Notes under the pieces: model-generated
The model's input: only the letters and a program-made list of their open reading frames with translations
Told to the model about the DNA's origin: nothing
Databases searched by the model: none
Shown: piece after piece, positions 1 through 5,505 of the stretch
How the letters are laid out: the number at the start of each line of letters is the position of its first letter
How positions within the stretch are numbered: position 1 is the first letter of the stretch
Position numbers and translations under genes: made by a program
Source: JBFJWU01 sp041623475 [NCBI: bacterium]
Lineage (GTDB): Bacteria > J088
Assembly (NCBI GenBank): GCA_041623475.1
Contig: JBFJWU010000190.1
Location: 1 to 6,789, forward strand
Direction: 5' to 3'
DNA length: 6,789 nt

Positions 1-449
1 CGCTCCAGGACCTGCGCTGGATGATCAAGGAAGGCGGCGAACGGGAGCCGGTCAAAGTCATGCTGACATTTATGCGCTGGATCCGCGGCCGTGAACTGAT
101 CTGTTACCAGTCGGGTTACGACTTCAAGGCCAATTTCCACAAGATCACGATCCCGTTGACCATTGTCTTTGGCGACGAAGACCTGCTGGCGGGGATGAAG
201 AGCACCCGCGTCATTTACGAAAACGCCCGCAGTGACTACCTGGTCTGGCGGCCCGTGCGAGGCAACAGCCACATTGAAATCACGATGGGGTATGACATTC
301 GCCAGATCTGCTACGACATCAAGAACCTGATGGAGTTTGCGGTCTCGCACCAGGATAAGCCCTCGAGGTTGCCACGGCGACCGCTGCACCGGCGCAATTT
401 GTTGAAGAGCGTCCGTCGAGGCCGAAAACGACGCCAGGATCAGCGCTGA
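1..449 (+). CDS. Alpha/beta-hydrolase fold protein, C-terminal part (5' end outside window)
   Basis: The frame is open from the first complete codon (position 3) to the TGA at 447-449, so the gene begins upstream. About 148 residues are visible. They resemble the cap segment and last third of an alpha/beta hydrolase: a strand reading ITIPLTIVFGDED, where the second Asp of GDED (codon 180-182) sits where the catalytic acid belongs, then NSHIE, whose His (codon 270-272) fits the catalytic base, then a closing amphipathic helix (DIRQICYDIKNLMEF). The nucleophile elbow (GxSxG) would lie upstream and cannot be checked, so the substrate is unknown. After the helix comes a tail of about 29 residues with 13 Arg/Lys, unusual for this fold. 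The stop lies 85 bp before the preferred start of the MFS gene, same strand, so the two may be co-transcribed. Fold assignment is fairly secure; exact function is not. Confidence 0.75.
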   Translation, partial: LQDLRWMIKEGGEREPVKVMLTFMRWIRGRELICYQSGYDFKANFHKITIPLTIVFGDEDLLAGMKSTRVIYENARSDYLVWRPVRGNSHIEITMGYDIRQICYDIKNLMEFAVSHQDKPSRLPRRPLHRRNLLKSVRRGRKRRQDQR

Positions 450-522
450 CTGGCCACCGCAGCCGGCAACCATGACCGCTGATCCACCTGTCGGGGTTGT
501 CATTGAGACAGGCCCGGTGCCC

Positions 523-527
523 GGAGG
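523..527 (+). promoter_or_regulatory. Shine-Dalgarno GGAGG that points to a TTG start for the MFS gene
   Basis: GGAGG lies 7 nt before an in-frame TTG at 535-537, an ideal spacing. The upstream in-frame ATG at 472 and GTG at 517 have no comparable purine-rich site in front. The protein from the TTG begins LKRRYFLNFFFQF, that is, directly at the first membrane helix, as expected for the family. Confidence 0.65.
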
Positions 528-534
528 TTCGGCG

Positions 535-1698
535 TTGAAACGCCGTTATTTCCTGAATTTCTTCTTCCAGTTCGCCACACTGGGCGTCTTCCTGCCCTTT
601 TTCGCCATCTATATGAAGGATCGCGGCTTTTCCGGTACGGAAATCAGCCTGATCATGATGTTTTTCCCGATGATGCAACTGCTGGCCAACCCCTTGTACG
701 GTATTATCGCGGATACCCGGCTGTCCCGGGTGGCCATCTACCGTACGGCGCTCGTCGGCTCCATCTGCCTGTTCCCGGGGTTCTACCTGGCGGACGGGTT
801 CTGGCAGTTTGCCCTGTTTATTGGTGCCTACGCGTTTTTCAGGCTGCCCAGTGTCTCGATCGTCAACGCTTCGTTGCTGGAGCGACTGGCCAGCCTGCGG
901 GCAGACTACGGACGCCTGCGGCTGGGTGGATCAATCGGTTTTATCCTGTTCGTTAATGTTGCTGGATGGTGGACGGCCCGCCACGGTATCGCCCACCTGC
1001 CGGACGTGTTGTTGCTCGGATTGGTCGGGCATTTGCTGGTGGGGTGGGGCACACCGGTTAACCTGCAGCAGGAACGGAGGCCGGTACAGCCGGGGGGCTG
1101 GCGCAATTTCTACCGGAACAGGGCGTGGCTGTGGTTTCTGGGCGCGGTCGTGTTCCATCGCATCGCCGAAGGCGGTTACAACATCTTTTTCAGTGCCTAC
1201 GTTGTCGACCTGGGCCACTCGACGGCCGATGCTGGCCGGTTGTGGGCTGTTGCGGTCAGCAGCGAGGTTCTTGTGCTCTGGCTTAGCCCCCTGATTATCA
1301 ATCGATTCCGGACAGATCGGATTATGCTGGTCTGCTTCTGTGTCGCGGCGGGTCGCTGGTTCCTGACCGCCCACGTGACGGGAATTTCGCAACTGGCGAT
1401 CCTGCAGGGCCTGCACGGGATCACTTTTGGGCTGTTTTATGTGTCGTCTGTCCAATGGGCGCACAACAACGCGCCGGACGGACTGACAACGACCGCGCAG
1501 TCTGTGCTGACGGCGATTATGTTTGGGATGTCCGGTCTGATCGGAATGCCGTTGTCGGGCCCTCTGTATGATGCGGGCGGCGGAACCCTGGTCTTTACGG
1601 TCAGCGGCTGGCTGGCGCTGACGGCGGCTGTTGTGAACGTGTGTACCGCAGCGGAACACCGGGGTCGCTCGTCGCACACCCCTGTATCCAGCCATTAG
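535..1698 (+). CDS. Major facilitator superfamily transporter, HcaT/PPP-like (MFS_1_like)
   Basis: This is a predicted inner-membrane secondary transporter of about 387 residues with roughly twelve hydrophobic segments. The N-terminus (YFLNFFFQFATLGVFLPFF, then a YMKDRGFSGTEISLI loop and NPLYGIIADTR) has the pattern of the MFS_1_like group, which includes the E. coli 3-phenylpropionate transporter HcaT and LacY-related symporters. The IADTR loop fits the usual MFS helix 2-3 motif. The second half starts again with FHRIAEGGYNIFFSAYVVDLG, the typical seventh helix of these proteins. An in-frame ATG at 472 would add 21 non-membrane residues, but the GGAGG at 523-527 favours the TTG at 535. It follows the hydrolase gene on the same strand, so the hydrolase may act on what this protein imports; that is conjecture. 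The last 98 bp overlap the convergent radical SAM gene, and the matching protein tail is poorly conserved in character ([16 protein letters not shown]). Substrate unknown. Confidence 0.88.
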   Translation: MKRRYFLNFFFQFATLGVFLPFFAIYMKDRGFSGTEISLIMMFFPMMQLLANPLYGIIADTRLSRVAIYRTALVGSICLFPGFYLADGFWQFALFIGAYAFFRLPSVSIVNASLLERLASLRADYGRLRLGGSIGFILFVNVAGWWTARHGIAHLPDVLLLGLVGHLLVGWGTPVNLQQERRPVQPGGWRNFYRNRAWLWFLGAVVFHRIAEGGYNIFFSAYVVDLGHSTADAGRLWAVAVSSEVLVLWLSPLIINRFRTDRIMLVCFCVAAGRWFLTAHVTGISQLAILQGLHGITFGLFYVSSVQWAHNNAPDGLTTTAQSVLTAIMFGMSGLIGMPLSGPLYDAGGGTLVFTVSGWLALTAAVVNVCTAAEHRGRSSHTPVSSH

Positions 1699-2602
1699 CC
1701 TCGAGGATCCGGTCGATCCGGTTCAGTAGCTTGCGGGGCTGGACAGCCCAGTCCGGCGCCAGGTGTTTTGGCCCGGCTCCGGCCCCGGTCAGGCGATGGA
1801 TGATCCAATGGTCAGGCAGCATCGTAATCGCCCGGGCGGCCAGTTCCGCGTAGGTCTCGGCGCCCATCAGCTCCAGGCGGCCGCGTTGCCACAGTGCCGC
1901 AATCGGTGACCCGGCAACAACATGAAACGGGTGAATCTTGATGCCCCAGATCGGCAGCGACTGCAGGAATGCGATTGAATCTAGGGCCTGCTGCGGTGTC
2001 TCGCCGGGCCATCCAAAGATGATATGGGCGACAGTGGGCACTCCGGCTGCAGCCAGCCGTTCGACCCCGTGAACAAAGCACTGGCTGTCGTGGGCACGCC
2101 CCATTCGCCGCAGGGTCTCGTCGTGGGCGGACTCCAGACCGACCTCAACCCAGAGGGGGATGCGTCGGGCGCGCTGGGCCAGGTCCGCGACGATGTCGGG
2201 CTGCAGGCAATCCGGGCGCGTCGACACAGCCAGGCCACAGGCGCCAGGCAGCCGTTCGGCGGTATCCCAATGATCCCGAAGGACCGTAAGTGGCGCATAG
2301 GTGCCGCTGTAGGCCTGGAAGTACGGGATAAACCGTGACTCGCGTCGCCGGGCGATGGCCGCCTGGTACTGACGGGTGATCGTGCCGCTGCGCGCGATCA
2401 GGCCCCGCGAGCCCTCGCCGCAATAGGCACAGCCGTTATCTGCCAATGTTCCGTCGCGATTGGGACACGTATAGCCGCCGTCCAGGCTGATGCGGGCCAC
2501 GCGGCCATCGTAAACCTGGCGTAGCAGCGGCCCCAGGCGATTGTAGCGCCCCGCAGAAGCACTGGCCGTCCGTTCTGGAAAGCCCAGGGGCCGCGGTGTC
2601 AG
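1601..2602 (-). CDS. Radical SAM protein, TIGR01212 / YhcC-like family
   Basis: The product resembles E. coli YhcC, a radical SAM protein of unknown reaction. The [4Fe-4S]/SAM site is the family-type CPNRDG...GCAYC: Cys 46, 58 and 61 counted from 2602. Other family signatures follow: [50 protein letters not shown], and a C-terminal IIHRLTG with APDW. The first standard start in frame is GTG at 2500, but it would put only about 11 residues before the first cluster Cys. The frame continues upstream as [20 protein letters not shown], matching the N-terminal arm of family members. No ATG, GTG or TTG lies in that extension; CTG at 2602-2600 overlaps the dnaJ stop as CTGA, resembling the common ATGA coupling, and gives 333 residues. 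An indel is the alternative. It is the third gene of the arsR-dnaJ unit, and its 3' end overlaps the MFS gene. Family call is firm; the start is tentative. Confidence 0.88.
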   Translation of the reverse strand: MTPRPLGFPERTASASAGRYNRLGPLLRQVYDGRVARISLDGGYTCPNRDGTLADNGCAYCGEGSRGLIARSGTITRQYQAAIARRRESRFIPYFQAYSGTYAPLTVLRDHWDTAERLPGACGLAVSTRPDCLQPDIVADLAQRARRIPLWVEVGLESAHDETLRRMGRAHDSQCFVHGVERLAAAGVPTVAHIIFGWPGETPQQALDSIAFLQSLPIWGIKIHPFHVVAGSPIAALWQRGRLELMGAETYAELAARAITMLPDHWIIHRLTGAGAGPKHLAPDWAVQPRKLLNRIDRILEANGWIQGCATSDPGVPLRYTRSQQPPSAPASR

Positions 2603-3684
2603 GCGGATTTCCGTTTCTTGAGCATTTTGCGGAACTTCTTGATCTCGCCATAGCGATCGTCGTCGATTTTGGCGAACAGGGATTCCAACGCCTTGCGTTC
2701 GCTGCGGCCAAATTTATCCGGCATGACAACCCGGACAACGACAACCAGGTCGCCGCTGCGCCGACTGCCGGGCAGGGGCAGACCTTTGCCGCGCAGGCGG
2801 ACCTCTGTGCCTGATTCTGTGCCCGGTGCGATGTCCAGGCTTGTGGTTGTTCCGTCCAGCAGCGGAACCTCGGCCTCGCCACCAAGCAGTGCACTGGAGA
2901 CCGGAACCGGGAGTTCCAGCCAAAGGTCGGCATCGCGAACGGCGTAAACAGGGTGGCGCTCAAGCTGGATGTCGACAAACAGATCCCCGGCAGGGCCACC
3001 GTTGGGTCCGGGTTCACCCTCGCCACGGATCCGCAACCGGGTCCCCGTACCGACACCGGGCGGGATCCTGATCTCCAGGCTGCGGTCGACGGCGCGGACC
3101 CCCTCACCGCCGCAGGTGCCACAGGGATTGCGGATCTGCTTGCCATTGCCGCGACAGACATTGCAGGTACGCGAGACAACAAAAAATCCCTGGCTCATGC
3201 GAACTTGACCGGTTCCCTGGCATTGTTCGCAGGTGACAACATCCGACGGGTCCGGTGTCCCCTTGCCGTCACAGGTTTCGCAGCGTCCCGGGCGGACAAA
3301 TTCGATCTCGCGGGTCGCGCCGGATGCGACTTCCTCGAGCGTGACAGACATCCGATAACGGAGGTCAGCGCCAGCCTGGGGCCGGGACCGGCGCCGGCCG
3401 CCAAACATATCGCCAATCAGGTCCTCGAACAGGTCCCCAAAGCCACCGCCGCCACCAAACCCGGGACCCTGGGCTCCAAAACGGTCGTACTGGGCCCTTT
3501 TCTGCGGGTCCGAAAGTACGGCGTAGGCCTCGCTGATGTCCTTGAAGCGTTCTTCGGCAGCCGGATTATCAGGATTGTGGTCGGGATGGTTTTCCCGGGC
3601 CAGTCTGCGGTACGCCCGTTTAATGTCGTCATCTGACGCATCACGGTCGACGCCCAGCACCTCGTAATAGTCATTGCCAGCCAT
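2599..3684 (-). CDS. dnaJ: Chaperone DnaJ (Hsp40, class A)
   Basis: This is the cytosolic J-domain co-chaperone that delivers unfolded clients to DnaK and stimulates its ATPase. All class A parts are present in 361 residues: a J domain at about 4-70 with the HPD loop at 33-35; a Gly/Phe region at about 70-100 ([24 protein letters not shown]); a zinc region at 135-195 with four CxxCxGxG repeats ([32 protein letters not shown]); then substrate-binding beta domains and a basic C-terminus ([13 protein letters not shown]). No key residue is missing. The ATG at 3684 begins the canonical [12 protein letters not shown]; the upstream sequence has only a weak ribosome site. It starts 40 bp after arsR and its TGA overlaps the probable start of the radical SAM gene. 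No dnaK or grpE is next to it, unlike the common dnaK-dnaJ arrangement, so it may be either the main DnaJ or an extra copy. Confidence 0.96.
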   Translation of the reverse strand: MAGNDYYEVLGVDRDASDDDIKRAYRRLARENHPDHNPDNPAAEERFKDISEAYAVLSDPQKRAQYDRFGAQGPGFGGGGGFGDLFEDLIGDMFGGRRRSRPQAGADLRYRMSVTLEEVASGATREIEFVRPGRCETCDGKGTPDPSDVVTCEQCQGTGQVRMSQGFFVVSRTCNVCRGNGKQIRNPCGTCGGEGVRAVDRSLEIRIPPGVGTGTRLRIRGEGEPGPNGGPAGDLFVDIQLERHPVYAVRDADLWLELPVPVSSALLGGEAEVPLLDGTTTSLDIAPGTESGTEVRLRGKGLPLPGSRRSGDLVVVVRVVMPDKFGRSERKALESLFAKIDDDRYGEIKKFRKMLKKRKSA

Positions 3685-3724
3685 AGTTTGCCGTTTGTAA
3701 TATGGTTCGTGGACGCCAGCCGGT

Positions 3725-4051
3725 TCAGGCGACGTCGGCGGTCAATACCTCTTTGCAGCACTCCAGGTCGATGCCCGCAGCGCGAAGGAGCCGGGAAACG
3801 CGTTCGTCGGCAACTTCATAGACGATCTCTTTGCCGTTGCGGCGGGCGGTCAGGATGCCCTCCTGCCGCAGAACCTTCAAATGCTGGCTGACGGTCGGCT
3901 GGGGCAAGTCCAGGCATTGCCAGATCCGGCCCACGTTGCAGCCGCCGGACACAAGCCCAGCAACAATCTGCAACCGTACCGGATGCCCAAGTACCTTGAG
4001 CGTCTGGCCCAGCTGATTCCAGTCAATATCGTCCGGTGACATCGAGCTCAT
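3725..4051 (-). CDS. ArsR/SmtB-family winged-helix transcriptional repressor
   Basis: This is a small dimeric DNA-binding regulator of 108 residues from ATG 4051. The sequence [20 protein letters not shown] opens the family core. The recognition helix is [19 protein letters not shown], followed by the beta wing ([13 protein letters not shown]) and a C-terminal helix. The classical ELCVCDL arsenic/metal motif is absent. Cysteines sit at 38 and 46 (before the recognition helix) and as a vicinal pair at 98-99 (LECCKEV), so a thiol-binding signal such as a metal, arsenite or an oxidant is plausible. Other in-frame starts are TTG 4057 and ATG 4042; none has a good ribosome site, and the candidate promoter places the 5' end of the mRNA close to them. 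It leads the dnaJ-radical SAM unit and faces the acylphosphatase gene, the usual layout for an autoregulated repressor. The signal it senses is not known. Confidence 0.9.
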   Translation of the reverse strand: MSSMSPDDIDWNQLGQTLKVLGHPVRLQIVAGLVSGGCNVGRIWQCLDLPQPTVSQHLKVLRQEGILTARRNGKEIVYEVADERVSRLLRAAGIDLECCKEVLTADVA

Positions 4052-4064
4052 TTGCAAATACTAT
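4036..4064 (+). promoter_or_regulatory. Candidate sigma70 promoter for the acylphosphatase-glycosyltransferase unit
   Basis: GTGACA (4036-4041, 5 of 6 to TTGACA) and TACTAT (4059-4064, 4 of 6 to TATAAT) are separated by 17 bp. Transcription would start near 4071, giving a leader of about 47 nt to the ATG at 4118. The -35 lies inside the 5' end of arsR, so the divergent promoters overlap. Confidence 0.45.
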
Positions 4065-4090
4065 CATATCAAGATGTGACAATGAGTCGG
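4063..4090 (-). promoter_or_regulatory. Candidate extended -10 promoter for arsR-dnaJ-radical SAM
   Basis: Read on the minus strand, 4071-4063 is TGATATGAT, an extended -10 (TGn plus TATGAT, 5 of 6). A weak -35-like CCGACT at 4090-4085 lies 16 bp upstream. Transcription would begin near 4056, leaving only 5 nt before ATG 4051 or 14 nt before ATG 4042, so the mRNA would be nearly leaderless. Confidence 0.45.
4065..4078. promoter_or_regulatory. Candidate ArsR operator (imperfect palindrome)
   Basis: CATATC-AA-GATGTG is an inverted repeat matching at 5 of 6 positions per arm. It overlaps the extended -10 of the arsR promoter and directly follows the -10 of the divergent promoter. A repressor bound here could block both. 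ArsR-family operators are commonly short AT-rich inverted repeats in this position. Assignment to this particular ArsR is inference. Confidence 0.35.
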
Positions 4091-4107
4091 TCTGCGGGAC
4101 CACAGGC

Positions 4108-4111
4108 AGGG
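4108..4111 (+). promoter_or_regulatory. Ribosome binding site that selects ATG 4118 for the acylphosphatase
   Basis: AGGG ends 6 nt before ATG 4118 inside a purine-rich run. Earlier in-frame starts (TTG 4052, ATG 4082) lack such a site and would add residues that do not belong to the acylphosphatase fold. Confidence 0.5.
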
Positions 4112-4117
4112 CAGGGG

Positions 4118-4405
4118 ATGACAGAAAAACGGTGTATCAACATTACGGTTTACGGTCGCGTCCAGGGCGTGTTCTATCGAGCCTCGACACAGCAGCAGGC
4201 CCGGCAGCTGGGCCTGAACGGCTGGGTGCGCAATCGACCGGACGGGACTGTGCAGGTCTGCGCCTGCGGACATCCATCCGACCTGGAGGCCCTGGCTGAA
4301 TGGTGCCGGACGGGGCCACCAGCCGCGCAGGTTGATCGGATCGTCGTTGCCGCGACGGACGCGGTCCCGCCCGGGGCAGGCTTCGAGGTTCGACCAACTG
4401 AATGA
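4118..4405 (+). CDS. acyP: Acylphosphatase
   Basis: This small cytosolic enzyme hydrolyses acyl phosphates such as acetyl-phosphate or 1,3-bisphosphoglycerate to carboxylate and phosphate. The 95 residues from ATG 4118 are the normal length for the family. The phosphate cradle is clear: VYGRVQGVFYR, with the catalytic Arg at 21, and GLNGWVRN, with the catalytic Asn at 39, followed by RPDGTVQV. The C-terminus carries the usual basic-residue strand (FEVRPTE). In-frame starts at 4052 and 4082 exist, but 4118 has the ribosome site. The TGA at 4403-4405 overlaps the ATG of the glycosyltransferase gene as ATGA, so the two are probably translated together. It faces arsR, with the shared promoter region between. 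The physiological substrate is usually unclear for this family, and the coupling to a glycosyltransferase does not settle it. Confidence 0.93.
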   Translation: MTEKRCINITVYGRVQGVFYRASTQQQARQLGLNGWVRNRPDGTVQVCACGHPSDLEALAEWCRTGPPAAQVDRIVVAATDAVPPGAGFEVRPTE

Positions 4406-5478
4406 CCGTTTCCGGGCCAGCGCAACGTTACTGGTTCCTGGATCCGTACCCCGTGCCCAGTCACCAGGCGGTTCGGGATACCTACATTGGTGCCAGCCGC
4501 CTCGATTGGCAGATCGAGGCGCTGCCCGCTGACGGCTGGAAATGGCGAATGAGGACTGCGGCGGCGGTACTGGCAGAACGGATCGGCCCCAAAACCCATG
4601 ACGGTGATGTCATCGTCACGACGTCCATGCTGGATGCATCGACGCTGCGGGGTCTGCTGCCCAATCGTGTTCGAATCATTGTCTACATGCACGAAAACCA
4701 GCTGACCTATGCCCGCAGTACGCCGACGATGGAAATGGCGGTTCGTCATTTGCACAGTTGCCTGGCGGCAGATGCGATTGTCTTTAATTCGTGCTGGCAC
4801 CAGGACGGTTTCTGGCAGGCCATGAGCCAGGCGACCGCATCCTGGCCCAATGACGCAATTCCGGAGGCCGCCGCGCGGTTGTCCGACCGGTCGGTCGTCA
4901 TCTATCCGGGTGTGGTTCCCGCGCCCCGGCTGCCCAAGGATGGTCCACCGATGCTGCTCTGGAACCATCGTTGGTGTCCGGAAAAGCGTCCCGACCGGTT
5001 GCTGACCCTGTTGCGGTCGTTGCGTCGCAACGGGCAGCGGTTTCGCCTGGCTTTGACCGGCAGCCCGAATTACCGGATTCCCGATGCCATCACCACAATC
5101 CGATCCGAATTTGCGGACGAACTGGTCGCTTGCGGATACCTGGACAGGCCGAAGTATCAGCAGGTCCTGGGAATGGCTGACGTCGTTATCAGTACGGCGG
5201 ACGAGGAGAATTTTGGCCTGGCGGTTGCCGAGTCGATCGCATCGGGGGCATGGCCCGTGTTGCCGGCGCGGCTCAGTTATCCGGAAGTCCTGCCGGCGCA
5301 ATGGCATTCGCGCTGCCTGTACGACGGGCCGGACGAGCTCCTTCACCAGGCGGTTCGCGCCCTGTCCCGGTCGGCGCCCGAAATTGACGGTTCGCTGGCA
5401 AACGAGATGACGGTGCGGTTTTCGCCAGACCGGATGGCGGCGGAACTGGATGACCTTGTTGCAAAAATTGTTGCCTAG
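4402..5478 (+). CDS. DUF3524/GTDC1-like GT-B glycosyltransferase (tRNA-queuosine mannosyltransferase homologue)
   Basis: This 358-residue cytosolic glycosyltransferase has the signatures of the DUF3524/GTDC1 family, whose animal member mannosylates queuosine in tRNA-Asp. The N-terminal domain carries SH at 20-21, the hallmark LPADGWKWRMRTAA (about 41-54) and YMHENQLTYA with HENQ at 97-100. A linker VFNSCWHQDGF follows. The C-terminal donor-binding domain opens with LLWNHRWCPEKRPD (185-198), continues with GYLDRPKYQQVLGMADVVIST, and has an E-x7-E pattern from Glu 269 to Glu 277 (ENFGLAVAE), then LSYPEVLP. The family's usual GG before SH in the first loop is replaced by YPVPSH, a small departure. 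The start ATG overlaps the acylphosphatase stop. Family membership is confident. Mannosylation of queuosine by this bacterial version is inference, as donor and acceptor could differ. Confidence 0.87.
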   Translation: MTVSGPAQRYWFLDPYPVPSHQAVRDTYIGASRLDWQIEALPADGWKWRMRTAAAVLAERIGPKTHDGDVIVTTSMLDASTLRGLLPNRVRIIVYMHENQLTYARSTPTMEMAVRHLHSCLAADAIVFNSCWHQDGFWQAMSQATASWPNDAIPEAAARLSDRSVVIYPGVVPAPRLPKDGPPMLLWNHRWCPEKRPDRLLTLLRSLRRNGQRFRLALTGSPNYRIPDAITTIRSEFADELVACGYLDRPKYQQVLGMADVVISTADEENFGLAVAESIASGAWPVLPARLSYPEVLPAQWHSRCLYDGPDELLHQAVRALSRSAPEIDGSLANEMTVRFSPDRMAAELDDLVAKIVA

Positions 5479-5499
5479 GCCAATTTGCTCCGGTATGAT
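5471..5499 (+). promoter_or_regulatory. Candidate sigma70 promoter for the lipoprotein gene
   Basis: TTGCCT (5471-5476, 4 of 6 to consensus) and TATGAT (5494-5499, 5 of 6) are exactly 17 bp apart. The -35 starts inside the last codons of the glycosyltransferase gene. The predicted first transcribed base is close to 5506, which is itself an in-frame GTG. The -35 is embedded in the 8-bp palindrome GCCTAGGC (5473-5480), whose meaning is unclear. Confidence 0.55.
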
Positions 5500-5505
5500 G
5501 TGGAC

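Noticed and set aside
931-1695. 254-codon minus-strand frame opposite the MFS gene
   Set aside because: Low-complexity Arg/Gln-rich translation inside a clear membrane-protein gene; a shadow.
2436-3182. 248-codon minus-strand frame bridging dnaJ and the radical SAM gene
   Set aside because: It reads both genes out of frame; its translation lacks the motifs seen in the true frames.
2953-3636. 227-codon open frame on the plus strand opposite dnaJ
   Set aside because: It lies fully inside dnaJ, shows no family motif and has no promoter or ribosome site that stands out.
5473-5480. Palindrome GCCTAGGC at the end of the glycosyltransferase gene as a terminator or operator
   Set aside because: Too short and without a loop or T-run for a terminator; overlap with the -35 is noted but not enough to call an operator.
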